A stretch of 64,000 nt of DNA from Streptomyces albus subsp. albus (GCF_000725885.1 NZ_JODR01000011.1:141752-205751), one strand, 5' to 3'; positions 44,677 to 54,499 are shown, counted from the first letter of the stretch. A program made the numbers and translations. The notes: generated by a model not told the origin, from the letters alone.

Positions 44677-46301
44677 ACCGCACAGTCCTCGGCCTCGGCG
44701 GTACGGTCGTCGCCCTCGCCGCCGTCACGGGCCTGGCCACCCTGTGGGCGCCCGGCGAGGCGGCGCAGAGCAGCGGCGGCGCCACGAAGGCCGCGTACAA
44801 GCCCGTGGAACGCACCACGCTGGTGTGCCCGCAGCCGAGCACCTCCGACGTCGCCGAGACCACCTACACCGCGGTCACCCCCAAGGGCGGCCCCGGCAAG
44901 AAGGGCAGCGCCTCCCTCCGTCCGGCCGCACTCGTCGACCCCGAGCAGCAGGGCTCCGGAGCCGGCGAGGGCAGCAAGGGTGACAAGGATGACAAGGGTG
45001 ACAAGGACAGCAAGGGTGACAAGGGCGGTAAGGGCGGCAAGAACGGCGACAGCGGGGCGGGCGGTGAGCAGCAGGACGGCGGCGCCGCGGGCAAGCCGTT
45101 CCTGCCGCTGAGCACTCCGGGCACGCCGGTCACCGACGACACCAGCGACCCGAAGGCACCCGCGCTGACCGGCACCGCCGACGGCCCGTTCGCCCCCGGC
45201 TGGACGGTGCAGCAGACGACCACCATCGGTGCGGGCGCCGGACGCGGACTGCACGGCACGTCCTGCACCGCTCCGGACACGTCCTTCTGGTTCCCCGGCG
45301 CCAGCACGGCGGCCGACAGGCAGGACTACGTCCACCTGACCAACCCGGACAGCGACAGCGCCGTCGTCGACCTGGAGCTGTACGGCAAGGACGGCAAGCT
45401 CAAGTCGGGCCAGGGCAGCGGCGAGGGCATCACCGTCCCGGCGCACTCCACCGTCCCCGTCCTGCTGTCCACCCTCACCTCCGAACCGGTCACCAATGTG
45501 ACGCTGCACGTGACCGCGAGGTCCGGCCGGGTCGGTGCGCAAGTGCACGCCTCCGACACCGAATTGGGCGGCGACTGGCTGCCGCCGGCCGCCGCCCCCA
45601 CGCCGGGTGTCGTCCTGCCGGGCATCCCGAAGGACGCGACGTCCGTACGGCTGGCCGTTTTGGCGCCGGGCGGCCACGACGCCGACCTCAAGGTGAAGCT
45701 CGCCGGCCGCTCCGGGCTGATCAGCCCCGCCGGACACGAGACGCTCCACGTCAAGGCGGGCATGGTGACCACGGTGGACCTCAAGGACCTCACCCGGGGC
45801 GAGGCGGGCTCCCTCGTGCTGTCCCCCGCGGAGGGCGGCGGGAAGGCACCGGGGATCGTGGCCGCCGCCCGCGTGCTGCGCGGCAAGGGCGGCAAGCAGG
45901 AGAGCGCTTTCGTACCGGCGACGGCTGCGGTGCGGAAGCAGGCGACGGCGGCGGACAACGGATCCTCCGGCTCCACCCTGTCGCTGACCGCACCCGAGGC
46001 GGGGGCCACTGTGCGGGTGACGGCGTCCGCGGGCAGCGGCGGCGGCAGCCCCAAGAGCACCACGGTCACCGTGAAGGGCCGCACCACCAAGGCGTTCACC
46101 CCGCCTGGCCCCAGCGGCGGCAAGGGCACCTACGCGGTCACCGTCGAGCACCTTTCGGGCGGCCCGGTGTACGCCGCGCGGATGCTGGAGCGCGAGCAGT
46201 CCGGGCTCCCGGCGTTCACCATTCAGACGCTCCCGGACGACGGGAGCACGGTGGCGGTCCCCGGGTCGTCGCAGGACCTGTCGGTACTCAACGACGACTA
46301 G
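44673..46301 (+). CDS. DUF5719 family secreted protein
   Basis: 542 residues from GTG 44673. One N-terminal signal-anchor or signal peptide (5-25), a Lys/Gly/Asp-repeat stretch (SKGDKDDKGDKD, about 104-130), then beta-rich repeats typical of DUF5719, found directly downstream of the giant GT2 gene in Actinobacteria. Probably an extracytoplasmic partner of the glycosyltransferase, perhaps contacting the growing glycan. Function is not established. A terminator follows at 46334-46370. Confidence 0.88.
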   Translation: MNRTVLGLGGTVVALAAVTGLATLWAPGEAAQSSGGATKAAYKPVERTTLVCPQPSTSDVAETTYTAVTPKGGPGKKGSASLRPAALVDPEQQGSGAGEGSKGDKDDKGDKDSKGDKGGKGGKNGDSGAGGEQQDGGAAGKPFLPLSTPGTPVTDDTSDPKAPALTGTADGPFAPGWTVQQTTTIGAGAGRGLHGTSCTAPDTSFWFPGASTAADRQDYVHLTNPDSDSAVVDLELYGKDGKLKSGQGSGEGITVPAHSTVPVLLSTLTSEPVTNVTLHVTARSGRVGAQVHASDTELGGDWLPPAAAPTPGVVLPGIPKDATSVRLAVLAPGGHDADLKVKLAGRSGLISPAGHETLHVKAGMVTTVDLKDLTRGEAGSLVLSPAEGGGKAPGIVAAARVLRGKGGKQESAFVPATAAVRKQATAADNGSSGSTLSLTAPEAGATVRVTASAGSGGGSPKSTTVTVKGRTTKAFTPPGPSGGKGTYAVTVEHLSGGPVYAARMLEREQSGLPAFTIQTLPDDGSTVAVPGSSQDLSVLNDD

Positions 46302-46333
46302 CTCACCGCTGGGACACCCGCTGGGACACCCCC

Positions 46334-46370
46334 GGGGGCGGCACGCCGGGAAACGCGTCGTGCCGCCCCC
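46334..46370 (+). terminator. Hairpin terminator with T-run
   Basis: GGGGGCGGCACG (46334-46345) pairs with 46359-46370, followed by GCTGTTTT, just after the DUF5719 gene. Confidence 0.85.
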
Positions 46371-46413
46371 GCTGTTTTCCGGTCCCACACCGTCACGGCC
46401 GTGTGGGAGCCGG

Positions 46414-46567
46414 GAAATCGCCGACTGTTCGGCTGCACACGCTGTGCGCGATTACCGGCTGCGGGGCCGGTGCGGGCCGTGGGGCCGGTGCCCACGGTGG
46501 GACTATGGGCGAAATCGCCGACTGTGCGGTCGGCCTGCGCTGCACGAAAGCGCCGACTGCGCGGCTG
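46414..46567. repeat. Three imperfect copies of GAAATCGCCGACTG
   Basis: Copies begin at 46414 (GAAATCGCCGACTGTTCGG), 46511 (GAAATCGCCGACTGTGCGG) and 46546 (GAAAGCGCCGACTGCGCGG) in the 300-bp gene-free gap between DUF5719 and the zincin gene. The first two are also followed by CTGCAC at varying distance. Nature unknown. Confidence 0.6.
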
Positions 46568-46607
46568 TCGGCCGTGCGGCTGTCGGGTGGGTGTGCGGGG
46601 CGGGCCG

Positions 46608-47057
46608 TCAGTCCTGGCCGTACCGGGGGTCCACCGACTCGGGGGCGAGACCGAGGAGTTCCGCCACCTGTTCCACCACGACCTCGTGCACGAGCAGGGC
46701 CCGTTCGTCCCGGGTGCGGCTGCGGATCTCCACCGGGCGCCGGTAGACGATCACGCGGTCCGGCCGGTCGGCGCCGCCCTCCGCGACCCGCCCGAGCGGC
46801 ACAGCGTCGTCGCCCTCCCGTACCTCGCCGTTGTCCGACCGGGGCACCTCCTGGACGGCGAACTCGACGCGGGCCAGCTGGGGCCAGTTCCGCTCCAGGC
46901 GGGTCACCGAATCCCGCACCAGGTCGTCGAACGCCTCGGCGCGGCTGATGGCGAGCGGCACCTGGGGCGGCGCGATGGGGCCGCGCATGCCGCGGCCGTG
47001 GCGGTCTCGGCTGTGCGGCCGGGCAGTGGGCCGGCGCGGCGGTACGGGACTGTCCAT
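46608..47057 (-). CDS. Zincin-like metallopeptidase-fold protein (PF06262 type) with altered active site
   Basis: 149 residues. The family's zincin helix is present as LLVHEVVVEQVAELLGL (about 121-137). H124 and E125 are kept but the second zinc His of HExxH is replaced by Val, so canonical zinc binding is doubtful. Arg/Pro-rich N-terminus (1-30). ATG 47057 or GTG 47060 are the possible starts, both close to a TACGCT leaderless-type -10. Related proteins occur beside DUF3499 in Actinobacteria, as here. Function unknown. Confidence 0.75.
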   Translation of the reverse strand: MDSPVPPRRPTARPHSRDRHGRGMRGPIAPPQVPLAISRAEAFDDLVRDSVTRLERNWPQLARVEFAVQEVPRSDNGEVREGDDAVPLGRVAEGGADRPDRVIVYRRPVEIRSRTRDERALLVHEVVVEQVAELLGLAPESVDPRYGQD

Positions 47058-47643
47058 CACCCCCGAGCGTAGCCCGCCACCCGCCTCCGGCGGGCCCTGC
47101 CGGAGGCGGTGTCCGGCCCTGTTCCCGCGGCCGGCCGGGCAGGCCGGACCGGAGGTCCGATCCGTGACGCACCGGACGGTCGATCCGGAGGGCTGATCCG
47201 TCACGCACCGGCCGGCCGATCCGTCATGCACAGGGTGGGCGGCGGGCCACGCGCCCCCTGTCGGCCGCCGCCCGGCCGCCCGTGTGCGTCGCCGTACGGT
47301 TTCCCGGACCGGCGGCGGTTCCCGGGCCGGCGGCGACGCTGCGGACGGCGCTGTTGTGGGGTCTCGTTTCGGTCTCGGGTTGCGTCTTCGTGTCCGCCTT
47401 GTTTTCTGTCTCTTTCACCCTCTTCCAGCCCGAACAGCGCACGGAGAATGACCGTAATCAGGTGAAAAATGTCCGTTGGCGGGCCCTGTTCCTGCCGGAG
47501 AACCCTCGTTCGCCGGTGCCGTTCCTCGTGTCCCGCACGCCTTTCAGCAGATCAGGCGTTTCCGGCGAAGGCGGACGACACGGCAGGGTGACGTCGGGGA
47601 GAGTCGTCGCGGCCCGCTCAAGAGTGCGGTACGGTCCAACGTC
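47058..47643. other. Gene-free spacer with direct repeats
   Basis: No reliable gene. Three direct copies of GATCCGTCACGCACCGG-like sequence start at 47159, 47195 and 47218. An AT-richer patch (47390-47475) before DUF3499 may hold promoter elements. Confidence 0.5.
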
Positions 47644-48042
47644 GTGAGCCCTGTACGTCGCTGTTCGCGCACCGCTTGCGGCCGACCCGCCGTCGCGACG
47701 CTGACGTACGTCTATGCGGACTCCACCGCCGTCCTCGGACCGCTCGCCACATACGCCGAGCCGCACTGCTACGACCTGTGCGCCGAACACTCCGAGCGGC
47801 TCACCGCACCCCGCGGCTGGGAGGTCGTCAGACTCGCCGTGGACACCGCCGCGGCGCAGCCCAGCAGCGACGACCTCGAAGCGCTCGCCAACGCCGTCCG
47901 GGAGGCCGCCCGCACCCCGCGGCCCGGCCCCCAGGACCCCACGCCGCCCGGCGGGCTCCGCGGCGGCGACGGCCGTGACGCCGACCCGATGGAGGTCGCC
48001 CGGCGCGGCCATCTGAGGGTCCTGCGTTCCCCGGAAACATAG
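47644..48042 (+). CDS. DUF3499 family protein
   Basis: 132 residues. N-terminal putative zinc ribbon: C7 and C12 (RRCSRTACGRPA), C42 and C46 (HCYDLCAEHSERL). Widely conserved in Actinobacteria, unknown role, usually near the manB/manA genes. GTG 47644 lies eight bases after TACGGT, consistent with leaderless transcription. The C-terminus is Pro/Gly-rich. Confidence 0.88.
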   Translation: MSPVRRCSRTACGRPAVATLTYVYADSTAVLGPLATYAEPHCYDLCAEHSERLTAPRGWEVVRLAVDTAAAQPSSDDLEALANAVREAARTPRPGPQDPTPPGGLRGGDGRDADPMEVARRGHLRVLRSPET

Positions 48043-48125
48043 GTCACCGTGCTGCCGCGCGGCGCATGTCACCTCCGCGGGTAGATTTGTGACGTAGCCG
48101 ACCGACGACCCAGGAGAGGCTGGCC

Positions 48126-49511
48126 GTGGCTGATCTGTCTCAGATCGTGAAGGCGTACGACGTGCGCGGTGTGGTTCCGGACCAGTGGGACGAGACGACC
48201 GCCGAGCTGTTCGGTGCGGCTTTCGCCCGTGTCACCGACGCCTCGGCCGCCGTCGTCGGGCACGACATGCGTCCCTCGTCGCCGGGGCTCGCGCGGGCCT
48301 TCGCCCGGGGCGCCGCCTCGCAGGGCGCCGACGTCATCGAGGTCGGGCTCTGCTCGACCGACCTGCTGTACTTCGCCAGCGGCAAACTCGCGCTGCCCGG
48401 CGCCATGTTCACCGCCAGCCACAACCCCGCGCAGTACAACGGCATCAAGATGTGCCGTGCCGGTGCCGCCCCCGTGGGCGAGGACACCGGACTCGCCGAC
48501 ATCCGCGTCCTGGTCGAACGGTGGCTGGACGCCGGCGGCGCCCCGTCCAACGGCCAGCCCCAAGGAACCATCCGCCAGCGGGACATGCTGGAGGACTACG
48601 CCGCGCACCTGCGCTCCCTCGTGGACCTGTCGGGCATCCGGCCGCTGAAGGTGGTGGTGGACGCAGGAAACGGCATGGGCGGCCACACCGTGCCCACCGT
48701 GTTCGCCGGTCTGCCCATCGACCTGGACCCGCTCTACTTCGAGCTGGACGGCACCTTCCCCAACCACGAGGCCAACCCGCTCGACCCCAAGAACATCGTC
48801 GACCTGCGGAACCGCGTGGTGGAGACCGGCGCCGACATCGGGCTGGCCTTCGACGGCGACGCGGACCGCTGTTTCGTCGTCGACGAGCGGGGCGAACCCG
48901 TCTCGCCGTCCGCGATCACCGCGCTGGTCGCGGCCCGTGAGCTGGCCAAGGAGCCCGGCGCCACGGTCATCCACAATCTGATCACCTCGCGGGCCGTCCC
49001 GGAGGTCGTCAAGGAGTGCGGCGGCGCCCCCGTCCGCACCCGGGTCGGCCACTCGTTCATCAAGCAGGAGATGGCCAGGACGGGTGCCATCTTCGGCGGT
49101 GAGCACTCGGCCCACTACTACTTCCGGGACTTCTGGAACGCCGACACCGGCATGCTGGCGGCCCTGCACGTGCTGGCGGCGCTCGGCGGCCAGGAGGGCC
49201 CCCTCTCGCAGCTCGTCGCCCACTACGACCGCTATCCGTCCTCCGGCGAGATCAACAGCACGGTGGAGGACCAGTTCAACCGCACGAACGCCGTCAAGGC
49301 CCACTACGCCGGCCGGGAGGGCGTGACGATCGAGGAGCTGGACGGGCTGAGCGTCACCGGCGTCAACTGGTGGTTCAACCTGCGGCCCTCCAACACCGAA
49401 CCGCTGCTCCGGCTGAACGTCGAGGGGTGCGACACCGCGTCGGTCGAGCGGATCCGCGACGAAGTGCTGTCCATCGTGCGCGCCGAGAGCGAGCGGGACA
49501 CCGAGGCCTGA
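48126..49511 (+). CDS. manB: Phosphomannomutase/phosphoglucomutase
   Basis: 461 residues. Catalytic phosphoserine S98 in TASHNP, metal-binding DGDADR (243-248), sugar-binding GGEHSAHYYF, and phosphate-binding RPSNTEPLLR near the C-terminus. Interconverts hexose-6- and hexose-1-phosphates. With manA here and the guanylyltransferase at 34314 it makes mannose-1-phosphate and then GDP-mannose. GTG 48126 with AGGAGAGG upstream. Confidence 0.95.
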   Translation: MADLSQIVKAYDVRGVVPDQWDETTAELFGAAFARVTDASAAVVGHDMRPSSPGLARAFARGAASQGADVIEVGLCSTDLLYFASGKLALPGAMFTASHNPAQYNGIKMCRAGAAPVGEDTGLADIRVLVERWLDAGGAPSNGQPQGTIRQRDMLEDYAAHLRSLVDLSGIRPLKVVVDAGNGMGGHTVPTVFAGLPIDLDPLYFELDGTFPNHEANPLDPKNIVDLRNRVVETGADIGLAFDGDADRCFVVDERGEPVSPSAITALVAARELAKEPGATVIHNLITSRAVPEVVKECGGAPVRTRVGHSFIKQEMARTGAIFGGEHSAHYYFRDFWNADTGMLAALHVLAALGGQEGPLSQLVAHYDRYPSSGEINSTVEDQFNRTNAVKAHYAGREGVTIEELDGLSVTGVNWWFNLRPSNTEPLLRLNVEGCDTASVERIRDEVLSIVRAESERDTEA

Positions 49512-49598
49512 CGGACGCCCCGCCGCTCCCCGCCGGCACGGCGGTACCCTGACGGCACAGTCAGACACAGCCGCCGCGCCCCGCACCTGGAGGAACAC

Positions 49599-49772
49599 AT
49601 GCCGCTCGAAGCCGGACTCCTGGAGATCCTCGCCTGTCCGGCCTGCCACGCGCCGCTGCGCGAGGAAGGTGACGAGCTGCACTGCACGGGGGACGCGGAG
49701 TGCGGCCTGGTCTATCCGGTACGGGACGGCATCCCCGTCCTCCTGGTGGACGAGGCCCGCCGCCCCTCCTGA
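49599..49772 (+). CDS. Trm112-family small zinc-ribbon protein
   Basis: 57 residues ([20 protein letters not shown] at the start, [16 protein letters not shown] at the end). Cys pairs C13/C16 and C29/C35 form a zinc ribbon; C29/C35 suits the second knuckle. Trm112-like proteins activate methyltransferases in other organisms; in Actinobacteria the role is unknown. ATG with GGAGGAA upstream, 87 bp after manB and before the SIS gene. This is a small gene easily missed. Confidence 0.85.
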   Translation: MPLEAGLLEILACPACHAPLREEGDELHCTGDAECGLVYPVRDGIPVLLVDEARRPS

Positions 49773-50117
49773 CCCCGTACGAGCGGACGGCGTCCGCCCG
49801 GTACGGCCGGGGGCGGCCGGCCCGTCACCGCATGACGGGACCTGCCCCGGCCCTGTGCACGGTTGCGTGCGGCACGGTGCCGGCCCGCGCCGAAACCGCT
49901 CGCTGTGCGGGGCCGAGGCCGCACGGGAGACCAGCCGCCCCGCAGGCCGGCTGCCGTACCGGACCGGAAGCGGCGGAGTGCCGTGCGGGCTCCCACCGGG
50001 CGGTTCCGTCGGAGGCTCCGTCCGGACGGGCTCGGACGGACGGTCCGCCGCACGCCGGCGCCCCCCCCGGCCCGTGGACGGACGCTCGCACCCGAAGCCG
50101 ATCGGAGGCTACGGAAG

Positions 50118-51329
50118 ATGCTCGACGAGACACTCCTCGACGCCCCCGAGGACCTCGCCCGCGCCGACGTGCGCGGACTGCTGCGCGGAGCGGCACAGGC
50201 GGGGGCCCGGGTCCGTACGGGCCTGCGGCACGCCACCGAGGCCGGTCTGGACGCGCTCCGGCCGGAAGGGCGCCCCCGTGCCCTCCTGGTGGCCGGCCCC
50301 GGCCCCGCGACCGCCTGCGTCGCCGACCTGCTCGCCGCCTTCACCAACGGCGCCGTACCCGTCACCAGGCTGGGCCCCACCGGAAACCACGCCGCCACCG
50401 GAGCGCTGCGCTGGTCGCTGCCGGGCTGGGCCGGGCCGGTCGACCTGCTGCTGCTCGTCACCCCGGACGGTACGGAAGGCGGCCTCACCGCCCTGGTGGA
50501 CCAGGCGTACCGGCGGGGCTGCACCGTCGTCGCCGTCACCCCGCAGGGGACGCCCCTGGCGGACGCCCTGGGGGAGAGCCGGGGCCTGGCCGTACCGATA
50601 GCTCCCGGCCCCGCCGAGCCGGTCTGGCACGACGGCCCGCCCGCCCCCGCCTCCCCGCCCGGGCAGGAGGCGCGGCCGGGGCCCGCCACGCTCGCCGGGC
50701 AGCCCCTCGGCGCGCCCGGCACCTTCTGGGCGCTGCTCACGCCGCTGCTGGTGCTCACCGACCGGCTCGGACTGACCCGGTCGGGGCCGCAGGCCCTCGC
50801 CGCACTCGCCGACCGCCTCGACGAGGTCGCCGAACGCTGCGGCCCCGCCGTGGCCCTCTACAGCAACCCGGGCAAGACCCTGGCCGCGGAACTGTCCGGC
50901 GCGCTTCCGCTGCTGTGGAGCGAGGGCGCCGTCGCAGGCGCCGCCGCACGCCACTGGGCGGCCGTGTGCGCCACCCTGCCCGGCAGGCCCGCACTCGCCG
51001 CGGAGCTGCCCGAGGCCATGGCCGCGCACGGTGCGCTGCTGGCCGGCCCGTTCGCCCCCGGTACGGGTTCCGACGACTTCTTCCGCGACCGCGTGGAAGA
51101 GCCCGAGGCGATGCGCCCCCGCGTCGTCCTGCTCCGCGAGGGCCCGCCCGGCAACGACTCGGCCACGGTGCAGGCCCGCGACTTGACCTACGCGCAGGAG
51201 ACCCCGCTGAGCGAACTCGAACCCGCCGAAGGCAGCAGCCCCCTCCAGGCCGCGGCGGAACTGATCGCCACCGCCGATTTCTGTTCCGTTTACCTGACCC
51301 TCGCCGACACCGACTCACCTTGGACATGA
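50118..51329 (+). CDS. SIS-domain protein (bifunctional phosphoglucose/phosphomannose isomerase-like)
   Basis: 403 residues with two SIS halves (ALLVAGPGPATACVADLLAA and PVALYSNPGKTLAAELSG regions); the second half contains the PMI-like ending. Its place between manB and manA suggests a phosphoglucose/phosphomannose isomerase or a regulator thereof. Active-site residues of true isomerases are not obvious, so catalysis is uncertain. ATG 50118 with GGAGG nine bases upstream. The 345-bp gap before it (49773-50117) shows only Arg-rich noise. Confidence 0.82.
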   Translation: MLDETLLDAPEDLARADVRGLLRGAAQAGARVRTGLRHATEAGLDALRPEGRPRALLVAGPGPATACVADLLAAFTNGAVPVTRLGPTGNHAATGALRWSLPGWAGPVDLLLLVTPDGTEGGLTALVDQAYRRGCTVVAVTPQGTPLADALGESRGLAVPIAPGPAEPVWHDGPPAPASPPGQEARPGPATLAGQPLGAPGTFWALLTPLLVLTDRLGLTRSGPQALAALADRLDEVAERCGPAVALYSNPGKTLAAELSGALPLLWSEGAVAGAAARHWAAVCATLPGRPALAAELPEAMAAHGALLAGPFAPGTGSDDFFRDRVEEPEAMRPRVVLLREGPPGNDSATVQARDLTYAQETPLSELEPAEGSSPLQAAAELIATADFCSVYLTLADTDSPWT

Positions 51330-51454
51330 CCCAGGACGCCCCAGTGGCGTGACAGCCCCCAGCGGCGTGACCGCCCCGGCAGCAGCCCACGAGCAGCAGC
51401 CCGCCGACAGCACGGCAGCACGCAGCACCACAGCACGACAGGAACGCACTCCTC

Positions 51455-52639
51455 ATGGACCGTCTGGACAACACCGTCAGGCCCTACGCCTGGGGGTCCA
51501 CCACCGCCCTGCCCGAACTGCTCGGCGAGACGCCCACCGGCGAGCCCCAGGCCGAACTGTGGATGGGTGCCCATCCAGGGGCGCCGTCCCGGATCGACAG
51601 GGGAGCCGGGCCCCGGCCGCTGTCGGACGTCATCGCGGACGACCCTGAGGGCGAACTCGGCGCCCCCAGCGTCCGTGCGTACGGGCCCCGGCTGCCGTTC
51701 CTGCTCAAACTGCTCGCCGCAGGGGCGCCGCTGTCCCTCCAGGTGCACCCGGACAACGACCAGGCGGCAGCCGGGTACGCCGACGAGGAGGCACGCGGAG
51801 TCCCCCTGGACGCTCCGCACCGCAACTACAAGGACGCCAGCCACAAGCCCGAACTGGTATGCGCTCTCACGCCGTTCGAGGGACTGTGCGGCTTCCGGCA
51901 CCCGCGGGAGGCCGCCGCCCTGCTGGAGGGACTCGGCGTGGACGGCCTCAAGCCGTACGCCGACATCCTGCGCGCCCGCCCGGAGACCGACGCCCTGCGC
52001 GAGGTCCTCACCGCCGTTCTGACGGCCGACAAGGACGAGATGGCCGCCACGGTCGCCGAGGCCGCCGAAGCGGCGGCGGGGCGCCCCGAGTACGCCGTCT
52101 ACGCGGACATCGCGCAGCACTACCCGGGCGACCCGGGCGTGCTGGCCGCCATGCTCCTCAACCACGTGGTGCTGCGCCCCGGAGAGGCACTGTTCCTCGC
52201 CGCGGGCGTCCCCCACGCCTACCTCAACGGCCTGGGAGTGGAGGTCATGGCCAACTCCGACAACGTGCTGCGGTGCGGTCTGACCCCCAAGCACGTGGAC
52301 GTGCCCGAACTGCTGCGCATCGTCCGGTTCGCACCGACCGACCCCGGGGTGCTGCGCCCCGAGGCGGACCCGGTGACCGGTGAGGAGATCTACGACACCC
52401 CCGCAGGGGAGTTCCGGCTCTCCCGCTACACCCTCGTACCCGGTGCCGCGCCGCACTCCCTGCGGGCACCCGCAGCGCAGATCCTGCTGTGCACAGCGGG
52501 GACGGCCGTCGCACGGGGCGGAGAGGACGGCACCCGCGAACTCACCCTCGCCCCCGGGCGCTCCGCGTACGTTCCGGCGGACGAGGAAGTCCACGTCTCG
52601 GGTGACGGTACGCTCTTCCGCGCCACCGTGGCCGTCTGA
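51455..52639 (+). CDS. manA: Mannose-6-phosphate isomerase, class I
   Basis: 394 residues. Cupin-type zinc enzyme converting fructose-6-phosphate to mannose-6-phosphate. Zinc and active-site motifs are visible: AELWMGAHP, LQVHPDN, KPELVCAL and the C-terminal LRAPAAQILLC. ATG 51455. Followed 38 bp later by the CDF gene. Confidence 0.95.
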   Translation: MDRLDNTVRPYAWGSTTALPELLGETPTGEPQAELWMGAHPGAPSRIDRGAGPRPLSDVIADDPEGELGAPSVRAYGPRLPFLLKLLAAGAPLSLQVHPDNDQAAAGYADEEARGVPLDAPHRNYKDASHKPELVCALTPFEGLCGFRHPREAAALLEGLGVDGLKPYADILRARPETDALREVLTAVLTADKDEMAATVAEAAEAAAGRPEYAVYADIAQHYPGDPGVLAAMLLNHVVLRPGEALFLAAGVPHAYLNGLGVEVMANSDNVLRCGLTPKHVDVPELLRIVRFAPTDPGVLRPEADPVTGEEIYDTPAGEFRLSRYTLVPGAAPHSLRAPAAQILLCTAGTAVARGGEDGTRELTLAPGRSAYVPADEEVHVSGDGTLFRATVAV

Positions 52640-52677
52640 CAGCCGGCCGCACCGCAGCAGGAAGGGATCCGGAAGAC

Positions 52678-53646
52678 GTGAGTGCATCAGGCGGAACGAA
52701 GGCGATCGTCGCCGCGCTGGGCGCCAACCTGGCCATCGCCACGGCCAAGTTCGTGGCGGCGGCGTTCAGCGGATCGGCCTCGATGCTGGCGGAAGGCGTC
52801 CACTCCGTCGCCGACTCCGGGAACCAGGCGCTCCTGCTGCTGGGCGGCAAGAAGGCCAAGAAGGCAGCCAGCGAGGAACACCCCTTCGGCTACGGCCGGG
52901 AGCGTTACATCTACGGCTTCCTGGTCTCCATCGTGCTGTTCACCATCGGCGGCGTCTTCGCGCTGTACGAGGGCTACGAGAAGATTGTTCACCCACACGA
53001 AGTCGAGCACTGGTACTGGCCGGTGGGTGTTCTCGTGTTCGCCATCGTCGCGGAAGGGTTCTCCTTCCGGACAGCCATCAAGGAGTCGAACGAGCTGCGG
53101 GGCGCGTTCACCTGGACGCAGTTCATCCGCCGCGCCAAGGCACCCGAACTGCCCGTCGTCCTGCTGGAGGACTTCGGCGCCCTGGTCGGTCTCGTCCTCG
53201 CCCTCGGCGGCGTCGGCCTGGCCCTGCTGACCGGCAACGGCGTCTGGGACGGCGTCGGCACCATGTGCATCGGCGCGCTCCTTGTCGTCATCGCTCTGGT
53301 GCTCGCCGTGGAGACGAAGTCACTGCTGCTGGGTGAATCCGCGGACCCTGCCGAACGCGACAAGATCCGCACGGCACTCGTCGACGGGGAGACCGTCACC
53401 CGCGTCATCCACATGCGCACCCTGCACCTGGGTCCCGAGGAACTGCTCGTCGCCGCCAAAATCGCGGTCCAGCACGACGACACGGCCGTCCGCGTCGCCC
53501 GGGCCATCGACGCGGCCGAACAGCGCATCCGCGAGGCGGTCCCGATCGCCCGCGTCATCTACCTCGAACCCGACATCTACCGCGCCCCCGGCGCCGAGTC
53601 CGAACCCACCGCCGAGCCCGCCGACGCCACAGGCCCCACCGCCTGA
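52678..53646 (+). CDS. Cation diffusion facilitator (CDF) metal transporter
   Basis: 322 residues. About six membrane helices (first ATAKFVAAAFSGSASMLAEG, with HSVADSGNQ metal-binding motif) and a C-terminal cytoplasmic domain (KIRTALVDGETVTRVIHM). Exports divalent cations such as Zn or Co, exact metal unknown. GTG 52678 with GGAAG upstream. Probably in the manA transcript. Ala/Pro-rich tail; terminator at 53677. Confidence 0.9.
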   Translation: MSASGGTKAIVAALGANLAIATAKFVAAAFSGSASMLAEGVHSVADSGNQALLLLGGKKAKKAASEEHPFGYGRERYIYGFLVSIVLFTIGGVFALYEGYEKIVHPHEVEHWYWPVGVLVFAIVAEGFSFRTAIKESNELRGAFTWTQFIRRAKAPELPVVLLEDFGALVGLVLALGGVGLALLTGNGVWDGVGTMCIGALLVVIALVLAVETKSLLLGESADPAERDKIRTALVDGETVTRVIHMRTLHLGPEELLVAAKIAVQHDDTAVRVARAIDAAEQRIREAVPIARVIYLEPDIYRAPGAESEPTAEPADATGPTA

Positions 53647-53676
53647 CGCCGGCCGGCACGGAACACCGCAAGGCCA

Positions 53677-53710
53677 CGAGGCCCGCACCGCACACGCGGC
53701 GCGGGCCTCG
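53677..53710 (+). terminator. Hairpin terminator of the mannose/CDF cluster
   Basis: CGAGGCCCGC (53677-53686) pairs with 53701-53710, 30 bp after the CDF gene. Confidence 0.75.
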
Positions 53711-54499
53711 CCGCTTGCCCGGAGCGGACGGAGAGCACGCGGGTCACCTCGTCCGGGCAGACGGCAGGCAACGCCTTGCTGTCCGGACGGTTCGTCGCCG
53801 CCCCGCGCGTCAGGGGCCACCGCGCACCACTGGCCGCCCCGCCGGTGCGGCGATGACCGGAGTGATGACCGCCTGGACGGTGGTTCCCGAAGCCCGCAGC
53901 GCCCGTGTGGGCTGCCGGCGAGCGGCGCGGACGGGGAGTGAGGGTTCCGGCGGCACTCCAGGAGCGGCTGCTGACCGCTGCGCGCGGGCCTGCCGTCCTG
54001 CGGGCACTCGACGGCATCGTGCGGCCGGTCGCACCCCGCCACGCCCGCCCGGAACCGCCGGAACCGCTGCCACCGCCGGGACGGCCGCGGTGCGTACGGC
54101 TGTCGCCTCGGCGCCGGCGGAGACCAGTCCGTTGTCACCTCTCACGGCAGGCGGGCGACAGCCTTCTTCACCTGAGCTGCGGCTACGGTCCCCACGTGCC
54201 AAGGGCAGACCCTCGCCACGCTCAACACCACGACAGCACTCCCTGCCCTCTTCGGCCGTTGCCCGGCCTCCACTTGGCCTTGCCGCCGGCCGGAGGCCTG
54301 ACGGAGCCGGACACCCGCATCTCCGACGGCCCGGCCACACTTCCGGTCGTCCTCCTGAGCCGCCGTTCCAGCCTGTCGGCCAACCTGGGGTGCGGGCTCC
54401 CGAGTTGACTCCTCCGATCGGCGGCTAGGCTGCGGTCCTGGCCTGACCGCGGGCCTCCTGCGGCCGGGCCGGAACATGGCACGTCTATCGGAGGATCCT
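53711..54499. other. Gene-poor stretch before the P450 gene
   Basis: About 790 bp with open frames on both strands but no coherent protein. Probably decayed or non-coding DNA at the left border of the P450 island. TTGACT (54405-54410) and TAGGCT (54426-54431), 15 bp apart, are a likely promoter for the gene at 54500. Confidence 0.5.

Noticed and set aside
47282..47647. 121-residue frame before DUF3499 with a hydrophobic segment
   Set aside because: Its second half is antiphase promoter DNA and there is no ribosome site; hydrophobic stretch too short for confidence.
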